Origin: Sthenelais limicola
Lineage: Eukaryota > Annelida > Polychaeta > Phyllodocida > Sigalionidae
Direction of reading: 5' to 3'
Length of the DNA: 64,000 nucleotides
NCBI GenBank assembly: GCA_942159475.1
Contig: OW804094.1
Coordinates: forward strand, 23,978,366-24,042,365
Positions 52,840-63,565 of this stretch are shown here, one piece after another; position 1 is the stretch's first letter; each line of letters begins with the position of its first letter. Under the pieces are notes generated by a model. It made no database searches and had not been told where the DNA came from. It worked only from the letters and a program-made list of their open reading frames with translations. A program made the translations under genes and the position numbers.

Positions 52840-52898
52840 TGAATATTTTTATAGCACCCCACTTATTGCACCTCTCATATAGAATGCACATATAATAA
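52840..52898 (+). repeat. Dispersed block G
   Basis: GAATATTTTTATAGCACCCC through ATGCACATATAATAA, about 125 bp after H2. Confidence 0.7.
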
Positions 52899-52935
52899 TA
52901 CTCCATAGAATGACCTTAGAAACCCATGGATATAT

Positions 52936-53168
52936 GGGCCAGATTTTCAGAAAATGTACAATTGGCAGCTGGACACATTTAGTAAATTCTGCTAAACTAG
53001 GCTGCAATTTGGTCAACACTAGGTAAATTCGAGTATATTTGGCATTGCAAAGATTCTAGCAATCTATTTGGTTATGTTGAACTGTGTTGTGGACTTTATT
53101 TTCGTCTGGAAGTTGAAATTTCAGAGGATTGGCGAAGTTGAATTGTACATTTTCTGAAAATCTGACCC
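52936..53168 (-). mobile_element. MITE-A, type 1, TSD ATAT
   Basis: GGGCCAGATTTTCAG to AAAATCTGACCC, ATAT on both sides. Confidence 0.85.
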
Positions 53169-53555
53169 ATATGTTTTATACTCTCTCGGAATTTGGTATC
53201 AAACGTGAATAAAACACTTCACTCATATCACTCATTTCCCAGTAACACATCACATTGCTAGTTTGAAATATTATTTCACTTCGCACTCAGTGCACGCAAA
53301 TGTGTACACATGGCAAAAATGTCGTCCTAGCATGATTATCCATAATTTGCCACATTATTAAATAATGATTGTCCATAATCCACTTGCTTTGTAATTTAGT
53401 GATTAATATCCGAAATAGAGTTGTGTTGACTCCACCAGTGTTCAGGTGTGACTAAGTTATATGGATGTATAATGGAAGGAAATCAGAAAGACGTTTGTTC
53501 TTCAAGAGAAGTGTACACCAACTAACTTGTTATGAATCCGTACAGGAGAATATAT
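53169..53555. other. No gene seen; MITE-B end
   Basis: TCACTCATTTCCCAGTAACACATCAC-like words near 53227-53253 are a stray MITE-B terminus. Otherwise nothing. Confidence 0.45.
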
Positions 53556-53627
53556 GAATCAGATTTTCAGAAAATGTACAATTCACCTTCACCAATCCTC
53601 TCAAATAATCCATATTTTAGATGAAAA
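53556..53627 (+). repeat. MITE-A 5' fragment joined to MITE-B
   Basis: GAATCAGATTTTCAGAAAAT to TTTTAGATGAAAAG, then directly MITE-B interior. Confidence 0.65.
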
Positions 53628-53724
53628 GTACTTATCAATGCTCTAATACTGGTAACTGCCTACTAAGGAATTTTGCAAACCTTTTTTCAAACATAAAGGT
53701 AGACAACTTAAAATATAGAAATAC

Positions 53725-53784
53725 ACCCAACTCTATACGCTGGATAAGACGAAGGTTTGGCTGCAGATATATATTCTTTCATCC
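53725..53784 (-). repeat. Ngaro terminal repeat B2
   Basis: ACCCAACTCTATACGCTGGA to TTCTTTCATCC; matches B1 apart from a 9-bp gap and a few changes. About 17 bp of filler separate it from A2. Confidence 0.85.
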
Positions 53785-53801
53785 ATATAGGTACATATAA
53801 A

Positions 53802-53988
53802 AATTTCAAAGTCTATGGTCGATCTGCTCCGGTTGGAGGCTCTCCGCGTACTGGCCATTGGAATGTAGTCGCTCCCTTTATATACGAGCTGGTCAACGTC
53901 GGCAAGGTGATGGCCGGAGGAGTGATATGATTGGCTCGCTACTTCCGTCGCTGTGGTCGACGATCGTCATGGGACATCGCCTCTACAC
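53802..53988 (-). repeat. Ngaro internal repeat A2
   Basis: AATTTCAAAGTCTATGGTCG to ACATCGCCTCTACAC; matches A1. Confidence 0.9.
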
Positions 53989-54057
53989 ACCCGACTCTAT
54001 ACGCTGGATAAATGACACGAGATGAAGGTTTGGCTGCAGATATATATTCTTTCATCC
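53989..54057 (-). repeat. Ngaro internal repeat B1
   Basis: ACCCGACTCTATACGCTGGA to TTCTTTCATCC, abutting A2 without a gap. Confidence 0.9.
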
Positions 54058-54114
54058 AAAACAGCCAAGCTAGAGGAAAGGGAATATAAAAGAAAGAAAC
54101 ATACAAGTACCAAT

Positions 54115-55005
54115 TCAAATCATTTTTGAAAGTTTTTGGTCCATTTTTTTCTTGAGGCTCAATGGAGGCTGGATGTATTTAAATACACAGTTCGATTTCC
54201 AATTACCCCTTGATTTAATTTCGGAAATTGAGCAACCGGAATATGCCATATGAGTTGCTCCGCCTCTTCTCAAAGAATGGGAAGAGAATCGACCCTTAAT
54301 TCCTGATTTTTCGATAAGTATAGCGAATGTCTTTACAAAAACATTGTAGGAGAAATTCTCAGCAACATCAACACAGAACAAAGGTGATGAGAGATTAGGT
54401 TTGAAACGATCAACAAACAGCAAAAGCCAATGAACAGGGCATATAATAAAATCTGGCAGTTTATGCACTGGAATTTGAAGAATATCATCCTTCTTAGAAG
54501 TAGTCTTTGACGAGGAAATGTTCACCATAATACCCCAACTGTGGATGACGATGTCCTTCCATAGCAAAGTGTGGGGGGAAGTAGTAACGTGTGACACCCT
54601 TAGAAGAGTCCTAAACATCAGGAGGACTGCCAAAGAGGTTTTAAATTCATTTAAATCCTCAAAGTTTACTACAGATTGAATTTTCCTAAGGTGATAGGGG
54701 AGAAGGGGAGCTGCCTGAGTCGATCCTTTCCCAAGTTGCCTTGCTAAGCCAGCCAAGATTGATTTAATGCGAGGATCCTACAAAAGCACAGGAGGAAAAC
54801 CCCTTGTTACATGGAAAAAGTTTACAGCTTGTATATATAGCTGGACTGAAGAAAATTTCATATACTTTCCTATGTGTGAAATGTAGAGACACATCTGGTG
54901 AATGGAACAGGGTATCTCTGGAAACTCATAGAGGTTGCAGAATCGTTGGTAACATCTCCATTGCCCTTCCCTGAGCTTCATCATCGATGGTGCCACTGAT
55001 TCCAT
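54115..55005 (-). pseudogene. Tyrosine recombinase of the Ngaro element
   Basis: The catalytic domain is the 213-codon frame 54115-54756. Visible signature residues: R53 in LLRVSH, K84 in SSSKTTSKK, H160 and R163 in HSLRR, W186 and the nucleophile Y194 in GNWKSNCVFKYIQP. The N-terminal core-binding part continues upstream in the same frame (54778-55005, with WRCYQRFC), separated by one TAG stop after FPPVLL. It overlaps the end of the RT-RNase H frame in another phase, as is usual in this group. It would insert the circular DNA copy. All catalytic residues are present; the stop makes it a recent pseudogene unless read through. Confidence 0.85.
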
Positions 55006-56745
55006 CCTCAGCTTCTGTGCTTGCTTCTCTAGCTTTCTGCGACCTATGGATAGACCAAGTAAGAATCAGGTTCAGACAGCAAAGGGGGGTCCCTTGAAGG
55101 GCTTTGATACAAGATGAATCAGGTTTCCTATATAAGAGGCGTGAGAGAGAGTCAGCAATTAAATTTTTTTTAGTGGAGATATATTTAGGGTCTAGGACGA
55201 TGTCATATATGAAACAGACCCAGAATAATTCTCTCATCCATTGTATACACGTTCTGTTAACACTAGATCTGTTCCGGAGCATGTACATAACCTGAGTATT
55301 GTCCACAAAAACCATAACCTTCTTTCCTTTTAGAAGGGCAGACCATCTTTTGATTCCCACCAAAAGGGGCCAAAGTTCCAATACATTTATATTGTCATAG
55401 TCTACATTCGCATCAAGTGGAGAGGGGCCTATATGCTGACACTCAGATTTAATGGATAGGGTTTCCTGTTCAGGCCATGTTCCTGCAACCCAGTCTTCAT
55501 TCAGGAAGATACCATACCCTTTCTTGGACGCGTCAGAAATGATGGGATAATCAAAGTCTGGATGGTCGATAGAACATACCCCATTAACAACCATGGAGAA
55601 ATTTTTCCACCACATCAAATCGTCCTTCATTATGGAAGAGATGGGCAGCTTGTTGGCACCACTGGAAACCATTTTCTTGTACAAATCATAGCATCTGCGA
55701 CTAAATGTTCTGCCTCCTCTTACCAGTTGGGCACAGTGCAAAATAATTCCATTAATTATTTCTAGGTTTTTTTTAGAGATATAAGTTGCATTCAAATATA
55801 CATCAAGGACTTTCCTAAGCTTCAAAATGTTCACAATTCTAATTTTGTAATGTTCAGCAATATATTCCGTGACAAAATTTGAAATCAGGTCGGAATAGTA
55901 AGGTCCCAATCGAGACCCAAAGCACAAGCGATTGTCTACCAATGTTCGTTGCTCACCATCAACTTCCCAACGGAAACCCATGTATTGTCTATGTGGGGGA
56001 AAGATGGGGACTGATCTATAGGCTGATTTTATGTCTACCACCGACATGAAATCATTACGATTCAAAATTTCCACGACATCAGTTACACTTTTATAGGAAA
56101 ATTCCTTTAGGAGGGAAGAGCAGTGATGATTTACTGAAATATTGACGGGTCTGGAACAGTCTGTAATGGGTCTAATTCCCCCATCTGATTTAGGGACGGC
56201 CCCCAAGGCATGAAAACAAGTAGGGGGTGTGTCAGTCGTCATCACCATACCTTCCGAAAGCTCAGCCTTTACTATCTTATCCATTTTAGATTCACTGTCG
56301 ACTTCTAAAATAGAATTATAATTAGAACAGTGATAACTAGGCACATCTCTGTCCACTATCCGGAAACCATTGGAGATGCCACAATATATTAGCAAGTCGT
56401 CGTCAGATATTTTTCTTTTTGGATCAAATATAACCGCTGCGAAACAACACGGCTTTAGTAGAGAACGGACGCCATGCAAAGTGTGTATACAGCCACAAAC
56501 TCCTTCGACACAAGCTTGAAAAACGTCAACTATTGAGCCCTCGGGCGTAGCTGGAGCTTGAAAAATAGGGATTTCACGGTGGTAACAGTCTATAAGGCTA
56601 TCGATTCCAATCGTCTGAGTAACTTCAGTTTCTTTAAATTCATCAATAATCGTGATTTTGTTATGTAAACTTTTGACATTTTGAGTCTCTTTGCGGGCGC
56701 CGCCATCTTGAAACTCGCGGGGACCCCCCCTTCTCGCGAGAATAC
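54926..56745 (-). pseudogene. Ngaro RT-RNase H, catalytic box deleted
   Basis: Open from about 56745, without an early ATG; the last 517 codons are 54926-56479. Landmarks (numbered from 56479): VPKSDGGIRPITDCSRPVN 95-113; DIKSAYRSVP 149-158 with the first catalytic Asp D149; VDNRLCFGSRLGP 181-193. Then KIRIVNI (212-218) runs straight into LKLRKVLDVYL, so the YLDD box and the following region are absent by an in-frame deletion. RNase H is complete: D316, E368, D393, D443. The frame is otherwise uninterrupted. RT activity should be lost; mobilisation would need a helper. Confidence 0.85.
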
Positions 56746-56805
56746 ATCGTCAACAAAAGAGCCCACTTCCGGTTGTTTACGTTCAAAAACACGATTTGCA
56801 TTATC

Positions 56806-57675
56806 CTATTTGTTGTTTTTAGAAACAGATGTACAGGATTTGGAGATGTGGTCGGTAGAGTTACATTTAGAGCACTTGTGGGCAAAATTACAAGCCTTTG
56901 CATGGCACCCTTGAGCTGAGTTGTGTCGGAAACAAGGTAATTCCTTCGTGTCTTTCGCATTACTTTTACGGTTACTGGGACCCTGGGCCTTTTGTGAGTT
57001 CTCATAGCAATAGCACTTTAGGATTTCCTCCTGATTTATCACGGAAAAAGCAGATATCCCCTTATTAGCAGCTCTAGAACGTACACATTTGTCGTAGGCG
57101 ATTGAGGCACGATGAGTATAGATATGCGAGGCCTCCTTCTTCCCCATGACCAGTGCATGTTGTAACAAGCCAGAAATATCCTTACCCTGAACATAGCAAT
57201 CGCGTATTGTTTTTAAAGTAACAACCATAAGAATCTCAAAATTATCTACAACATCACCTTTGTCGAGATGAGCACGATGTGAGAACTTTTTGGTCCTCCT
57301 CCGTCCGGTCCTTTTCTTCCTCCGGGCGGTAGAACTCGATCCTGACGAGGATGAACTCGAATCAGTAGATGATGACCTGCTCGAAGAGCTTGAACTATGA
57401 ATCTCTTCAATCTTGGGAGATTTCTTGCCTTTGGCAAAGGTAACCTTGAGATCCATCATCATCCTCTCCAAGTTACCAATGCGTGAAGACATCGCGAAGA
57501 CATCTCACCCCCAGCTTGCTCAGTCTTGGGTATGAGGTCTTGTATGAGCAGCAGAAGCCTCCAAAGTTTGAACGATCGACTCGGTCAATTTACTCTTCTT
57601 CATGCATTTGAGGCCCGTAGGTGCCCAATGCACAGATTGGCACGTACCGCAATATCTGCTCTTTCGTCCGGCCAT
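56806..57675 (-). pseudogene. Ngaro gag-like protein, frameshifted start
   Basis: The main frame is 56806-57492, 228 codons. It has a serine-rich stretch 33-54, a basic stretch 57-70, a CCCH-like finger (C187, C196, C201, H205) and a CCHC knuckle (C207, C210, H215, C220). Upstream an ATG at 57675 opens a 51-codon frame with its own Cys/His cluster (RYCGTCQSVHWAPTGLKC). That frame ends in a stop before the main one, so one frameshift seems to divide the protein. A short repeated GATGTCTTCGC near 57490 marks the spot. The role would be nucleic-acid packaging. Confidence 0.75.
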
Positions 57676-57732
57676 GATGCGTTGAGAAAATATTAAATAT
57701 TAAAAATATTAACACGAATATTAGAGGAAAAG

Positions 57733-57919
57733 AATTTCAAAGTCTATGGTCGATCTGCTCCGGTTGGAGGCTCTCCGCGTACTGGCCATTGGAATGTAGT
57801 CGCTCCCTTTATATACAAGCTGGTCAACGTCGGCAAGGTGACGGCCGGAGGAGTGATATGATTGGCTCGCTACTTCCGTCGCTGTGGTCGACGATCGTCG
57901 TGGGACATCGCCTCTACAC
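57733..57919 (-). repeat. Ngaro terminal repeat A1 (5' end)
   Basis: 187 bp, AATTTCAAAGTCTATGGTCG to CTCTACAC; the likely promoter-bearing end. CTCCCTTTATATACAAG could hold a TATA-like box on the plus strand only, so I do not call a promoter. Confidence 0.9.
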
Positions 57920-58365
57920 TTTTTAGATGTCCTTAATGTTTACTATCATTGGAATCGGCTTGATCTCACCTTTTCGAATATATTGATATCTCAGGATCCA
58001 ATTTTTGCAAACCTTTTTTCAAACATAAAGGTAGACAACTTAAAATATAGAAATACTTTTTAGATGTCCTTAATGTTTACTATCATTGGAATCGGCTTGA
58101 TCTCACCTTTTCGAATATATTGATATCTCAGGATCCAATTTTTGCCACCTATGACTCATTTGTGTGAAACACATCACATATTGTTACACATTTAGGAAAT
58201 TCTCCTAAATTAAGCTGAAAAATGATAAATATCGGGTATATCTGAGTATATTTGGTATCGCATTGATTTCTGTTCTGTTATGTTTAACTGCATTTTGAAG
58301 CTACTTTTTTTTTTTCTTAAATGTGGGTAATTTGAGAGGATTGGTGAAGGCGAATTGTACATTTT

Positions 58366-58975
58366 TAGTCAGGGAATTTTAGGAGAAAAAAGGCCAATCT
58401 GTGAACAAATTCCTTACCAAGAAATTTCTTCACCAATGTATTGGTAAAGGTCTCTACTAACATATTTCAAAACATTTAAACTCAACTCCCGTAGGAAAAC
58501 CTGTGAGAGCTGAAAACAAAAATGGCCGCCACTAAAACTCTGAAACACTATAACTTGGGGTAGAATCAACATGTAATCAAGTGTGAATACACTTTTTCTA
58601 GGTTTTAAGGCATGGGGAATTCATTGGAACATGACAAAGGTTGATACAGACAATATTTAGCAAGTTAATCTACTGATACTGGGAAAAAATGAGCAAAAGA
58701 TGCTAAAAAAATCCTTCCGAATGTACCCTCTGAAGTAAAAAATCTATACTTCATAACTTGGGCTAGAATAAACATGTAATCAAGTGTGAATGCACTTTTT
58801 CTATGTTTTAAGGCATGGGGAATCCATTGGAATATGAATAAATTCAATATGGACAATATTTAGCAAGTTATTCTACTAATACTGAGAAGAAGAAAACAAC
58901 AAAAAACTGTCAAATAAAGGGAAAAATCTAAATTGGATTTATGAAGGCATTCATGATGAATGACATTAGGAAAGA
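58366..58975 (+). repeat. Left long TIR of the 3.8-kb transposon
   Basis: Pairs with 61560-62168. Matching blocks include TCTCTACTAACATAT/ATATGTTAGTAGACA, AAACTCAACTCCCGTAGGA, ATGGCCGCCACTAAAACTCT, GTAATCAAGTGTGAATACAC and AACAACAAAAAACTGT. Confidence 0.8.
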
Positions 58976-61559
58976 TATTTCTGCAGGTATTGTGATGCCT
59001 GAAATACCTGTTAATCTACTGATAATAAGAACAAATTAATAAAAGACCCTAAAGAAATCCTCCCAAATATACCCTATTTAAAAAAAACTAATTCAGGTTC
59101 ATGAAGGCATTTGTGACCAAGAGTATAGGAATATATTTCTGCAGTTCAAACTGTAATGCAAATGCTTTTGATGGTTTTAAGTGCGACTTGATAAGGACCA
59201 AAATAAACCAAATGAGGACCAAAAAGAGTCAATTTGTTTATAGTGTAAGACAGCTGTCATGCCTTTCTTACTTTCATCATTAGCAAGTGAGCTGTTTGCA
59301 TCATCAGCATTGCAATAGCCAGAAGCTGGAGGACTTCCAGGTTAATTTTAACTTTCTGGAAGAAGAGATGAAACTTCTGCATTTGGAGTGAATAATTTTG
59401 TACTAGGTGTTCAGGGCCAGGAGGAGATATAGTTCGGAATTGTTGCCTTTGAATGTATTGGAGAATTTTATCCAGCTTTCTCTATATACTTTTGGGAAGC
59501 TCTGCCATTGGTAAACATATAAACTTACTTTTGCTATACAAACATTCAAGGAAAATTGAAGATAAACAACGCCTTTTCTCCTGCCCCAAAATACCTGATT
59601 TTATATCATAGTCTACTACCACATGGATAAAAATGGTCTGAAGTTCTGCTATTCTAGATTCTTTCTTCCAATGTTTTTCCAATCCCTTCACACTTTGGAC
59701 AGGTAATTGTGAACTATTTTGTACCTTGATTGTTTCTGCACACATATGGACTTCTTCCACTTGAAGAAGTGGAGGGAGAATTTAGAGGGTGGCTCAGAAA
59801 GATATATATGCATCACTTAATGCTGTGGTGTGCATGATTGAAGGATATGCCAATTCAAGAGAATGTAGCTCCTAACTTACTGAGACAACCAACAAGATGA
59901 TGAAGAGCCCTCCTATACCCAGCTGATGAAATTGCCTCTGAATGTCACTCACAGTAATGTGAAAGCTATGATACTAATTTAATTCCATACATAAATCCTA
60001 CAGAAATATGAATTGAAGGGGTCAATCACAGCAGGAGAAACTATGTATTCTGATGTTTTATATATATATATTCTGAGGTTCTGAGGCACTGCTCTTGGCC
60101 AAGAAAAAAGAATCTTTGTTCTCAAACTACAAAGATATTGTTAAAATCTGAAGAAATCTTTAGTATGCTTAGCATATTTGGCAAAAAGAAATAGACTTGT
60201 ATTCCATGTCAGAGATGCTTCCATCCCTGACTGCATCAGCTATGTGAAACAAATTCCAGTTGCCTCTCCAGAATATTAGTGTTGTTGTTGAGCTGGTTGT
60301 GTAGGTCGAGAGGAGCGATGAGCTCCTTCCTACATGGTTCACAGGCCTATCAATTTGATAAGTGTCACATTAGAACAAAGAAATGAATATACTTCTGTAT
60401 GGCCAGTGTGTATGATGAATTCTAAAAGTTTTTTTCACATTGTTTGATGGCGTAATCAGTCATGGGCTGCATCAACTGCCCTTCTAATTGAGCATGTACT
60501 ATTATGTACTTATATCTTATATCTGTTCATTGAAATCAAATGGAGGCATGGCAAGAGGGAAACCTGAGCTGTTTAGCCAATAACTTTTGCCTGTATATGG
60601 TAAGATCAACATTCTTCTGTTCATTATACAGGTGACCATCGTTAGAATATATCAGACCAATAAAGTGAGAAGATAGAGAATAGCACTTCTTCATATCTTC
60701 ATGGACAGAAACCCCTTCAGCTAATACTAGACCTTGATAGCTATTGCTACTGGTGTAACATCCCACAAATGTTGCTCCCCAATGTTGATGAGGCACAAAG
60801 AGTAGAGAAGCATATTCTGGAGTCAAGGAATGGGTAAACTGTCCCAGACATTACATGAAAAAGGATGTGATAAAAACCCTCAGAGGGTAATTTGAAATTA
60901 GAATTATAGGTCATTCAATGTCAATGGATCCCCAACTTGTTTCAATGCATCAGGATCACTGGTAAACTCCACCTTTGGTGGCAACATTGGGTTTTGAGCC
61001 ATGTTACTACCTTCATGCACTGTGTAAAACCATTTTACTCCAAGAAACTAAGGAGTCTACTTTGGCAGGTACTGTTTAGACATAGGTCTACAGGAAATGT
61101 TCATGGGCTCATAGATAGATGTACTTTGATCTAGATATCACCATAGCCAATAGGACAAAAAACAGGTCATTTTAAAAATTTGTTTGTGTGATGAATATGA
61201 CAATCCTAGCACTAAGGATATGACCCACCTAAGTTGAAACAAGGATCCTGCATGACTGCTTCTTTTACATTGACAAAGTATTTTGGGCATGAAAAAGGGA
61301 TTTTTCTTAGACATTTCCACCATGCCTGAATTACAAAAGAAAGCTTAGATGTTTTCCAATAATAGAAGCAATATAATTACTGTGAATTCACAGATCACAA
61401 ATACTACCACCTACTTCTGCTGTTAATAATAACTTGGAAAGGTGTTCACCTTCCTCCAGGGAACCTGGGATGGAAGTTCAGATAGACAACTTGCCTTTTT
61501 TTCTTTATTTCAGGTATCACATGTCATGTCATTTATTATGATTAAAAACATTTGCATTA

Positions 61560-62168
61560 CAGTTTGGACTGCAGAAATATGTTTTCTAATGTCATTGATC
61601 ATGAATGCTTCTATAAATCTGAATTAGATTTTTCACTTTATTTCACAGTATTTTGTTGTTTTTTCTTCTCAGTATTAATAGAATAACTTGTCTATATTGA
61701 ATTTATTATTATTTCAATGGATTTCCCATGCCTTAAAACATAGAAAAAGTGCATTCACACTTGATTACATATTTATTCTACCCCAAGTTATGAAGTATAG
61801 ATTTTTTACTTCAGAGGGTACATTCGGGGGGATATTTTTAGCATCTTTTGCTCATTTTTTCCCAGTATCAGTAGATTAACTTGCTAAATATTGTCTGTAT
61901 CAACCTTTTTCATGTTCCAATGGATTCCCCATGCTTTAAAACCTAGAAAAAGTGTATTCACACTTGATTATATGTTGATTCTACCCCAAGTTATGGAGTT
62001 TCAGAGTTTTAGTGGCGGCCATTTTTATTTTCAGTTGTCACGGGTTCTCCTACGGGAGTTGAGTTTAAATGTTTTGATATATGTTAGTAGACACCTTTAC
62101 CAACACATTGGTGAAAAAATTGTTTGGTAAGGAATTTGTTCCCAGATTTTTTTAATATTCCCTGACTA
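61560..62168 (-). repeat. Right long TIR of the 3.8-kb transposon
   Basis: Mirror of 58366-58975, with about 5-10 percent visible differences and small indels, so the arms have aged separately. Confidence 0.8.
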
Positions 62169-62186
62169 TTTCTGAAAATCTGACCC

Positions 62187-62498
62187 AAGTATATCATGAA
62201 TGGCACACAACTGTTACGTTACAGTGAATAATCACATGATTATCACCCATCACCATTATTCTCATCAATTATATACGAAGTGAATTGAACGCCCATTCAT
62301 TTATGTTTATGTTCTTGGGCGCGGTTAATAAAGATTAGATGACATCGTCTGATATAGAATACAGAGTGCAATAACATTTATCACAAATGTATAAGATGAG
62401 AAAGGTTCTTAAATATAGTGTTTGATTATTTAAGTTCCATAAATGCCAACATTATTTTGTTAATGAAAATCTCTGAGTGAATGATGAAATACACATAT
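62187..62498. other. No gene seen
   Basis: AT-rich spacer. Confidence 0.5.
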
Positions 62499-62733
62499 GG
62501 GTGAAACCGCCAGAAAATGTACAATTCTCCTTCACCAATCCTCTCAAATAACTTAAATTTCAGACAAAAACAAAGTTCAAAATACAGTTCAACCTAACCA
62601 AACAGATTGCTAGAATCAATGCAATGCCGAATATACTCGAATTCACCTAGTATTGACCAAATTGCAGCCTAATTTAGCAGAATTTACTAAACGTGTACAA
62701 CTGCCAATTGTACATTTTCTGAAAATCTGACCT
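62499..62733 (+). mobile_element. MITE-A, type 1, TSD ATAT
   Basis: GGGTGAAACCGCCAGAAAAT to AAAATCTGACCT, ATAT on both sides. Confidence 0.85.
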
Positions 62734-62739
62734 ATATAG

Positions 62740-62965
62740 GCGTCAGATTTTCAGAAAATGTACGGTTGGTCGCTGTAGACATTTAGTAAATTATGCTGAA
62801 ATAAGCTGCAGTACTAGGTAAATTCAAGTATATTTGACATTGCATTGATTCTAGCAATCTGGTTGGTTAGATTGAATGGTATTTTGAACTTTATTTACGT
62901 CTGAAATTTTGGTTATCTGAGAGAATTGGTGAAGGTCAATTGTACATTTTCTGGCGACTTCACCC
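62740..62965 (-). mobile_element. MITE-A, type 1, 6 bp from its neighbour
   Basis: GCGTCAGATTTTCAG to CGACTTCACCC, convergent with the copy at 62499. No matching flanks. Confidence 0.8.
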
Positions 62966-63168
62966 ATTTGGACATTAGGATTAGCTCTACGATGCTTCTG
63001 TCATAAAACACCGCTCCCCCCCCCCCCCCTTTACTGTATGTGCAGTACGATACACCGTTTGCAATTAATAAAGGGAATTTGAGAAGCTGCAAAAGTTCAC
63101 TGGACATATCAAGATGAACACGATCGCTGTGAGTGGCTATATTACCACTCCGTAGGTGGAGCGCATAT
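62966..63168. other. No gene seen; poly-C run
   Basis: C run at about 63016-63029. Confidence 0.5.
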
Positions 63169-63403
63169 GGGTCAGATTTTCAGAAAATGTACAATTGAAC
63201 TTCCCCAATCCTCTCATATAACCCAAATTTCAGACGAAAATAAAGTTCAAAATACAATTCAACCAAACCAAACAGATTGCTAGAATCTATGCAATGCCAA
63301 ATATACTCGAATTTACCTAGTATTGACCAAATTGCAGCTTAATTTAGCAGAATTCACTAAATGCGTACAGCTGCTAATTGTACATTTTCTGAAAATCTGA
63401 CCC
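63169..63403 (+). mobile_element. MITE-A, type 1, perfect 28-bp TIR
   Basis: The cleanest copy and my reference for the family. Flanks ATAT and ATAG differ by one base. Confidence 0.9.
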
Positions 63404-63565
63404 ATAGGCTTGCATCAAGTGATTTTGATTTCAGTGACTATAGCCTTTATGAAATGCAGTCCCATTGGTAGTTTTTGCAAGCCCACTCATAGTGACCTTT
63501 CACGTTGAATCCAACACAATATTTTTCATATGGCTGAAATTCATTTCTTCCCTACATATCTATAT

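Larger units (their letters stand above)
53725..57919 (-). mobile_element. Ngaro/PAT-like tyrosine-recombinase retrotransposon
   Basis: 4195 bp on the minus strand: A1 (57919-57733), gag, RT-RNase H, tyrosine recombinase, then B1 (54057-53989), A2 (53988-53802), B2 (about 53784-53725). This A1-ORFs-B1-A2-B2 order of split direct repeats is diagnostic of Ngaro/PAT-type DIRS elements. A1 and A2 are both 187 bp and differ at only about three positions, so insertion is fairly recent. The host sequence ATAGAAATAC/TTTTTAGATG is restored across the element with no target duplication, as expected for recombinase-mediated insertion. Confidence 0.92.
53628..58177 (-). repeat. MITE-B with internal duplication, split by Ngaro
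   Basis: MITE-B sequence at 53628-53724 continues at 57920-58177 and ends ACACATCAC. Within it a unit of about 135 bp is tandemly duplicated (TTTGCAAACCTTTTTTCAAA through TCTCAGGATCCAATTT). Ngaro sits in the first unit. Confidence 0.75.
58366..62168. mobile_element. 3.8-kb DNA transposon with about 600-bp TIRs
   Basis: TAGTCAGGGAATTTTAGGAG on the left and ATTCCCTGACTA on the right; flanking TTT on both sides is a 3-bp duplication of MITE-A sequence. The TIRs run about 600 bp (58366 to about 58975, and about 61560 to 62168). Each contains repeats of about 190 bp starting ATAACTTGGG-TAGAAT (58552, 58753). Internal frames are all short (96 codons or less, e.g. minus 60536-60826 and 59482-59760). 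None resembles a transposase I know, so it is either non-autonomous or decayed. Superfamily not assigned. Confidence 0.8.
58178..62186 (-). repeat. MITE-A, type 3, split by the 3.8-kb transposon
   Basis: 58178-58365 is MITE-A from TTACACATTTAGGAAATTC to AATTGTACATTTT. The last bases TTTCTGAAAATCTGACCC appear at 62169-62186 beyond the inserted element. Confidence 0.8.

Noticed and set aside
53802..57919. A1 and A2 as LTRs of a gypsy- or copia-type element
   Set aside because: No protease, integrase, PBS or TSD; tyrosine recombinase and B1/B2 repeats show the split-repeat Ngaro/PAT layout.
60536..60826. 96-codon minus frame as transposase of the 3.8-kb element
   Set aside because: No DDE/DDD-type spacing, zinc finger or other transposase motif could be seen; left unassigned.
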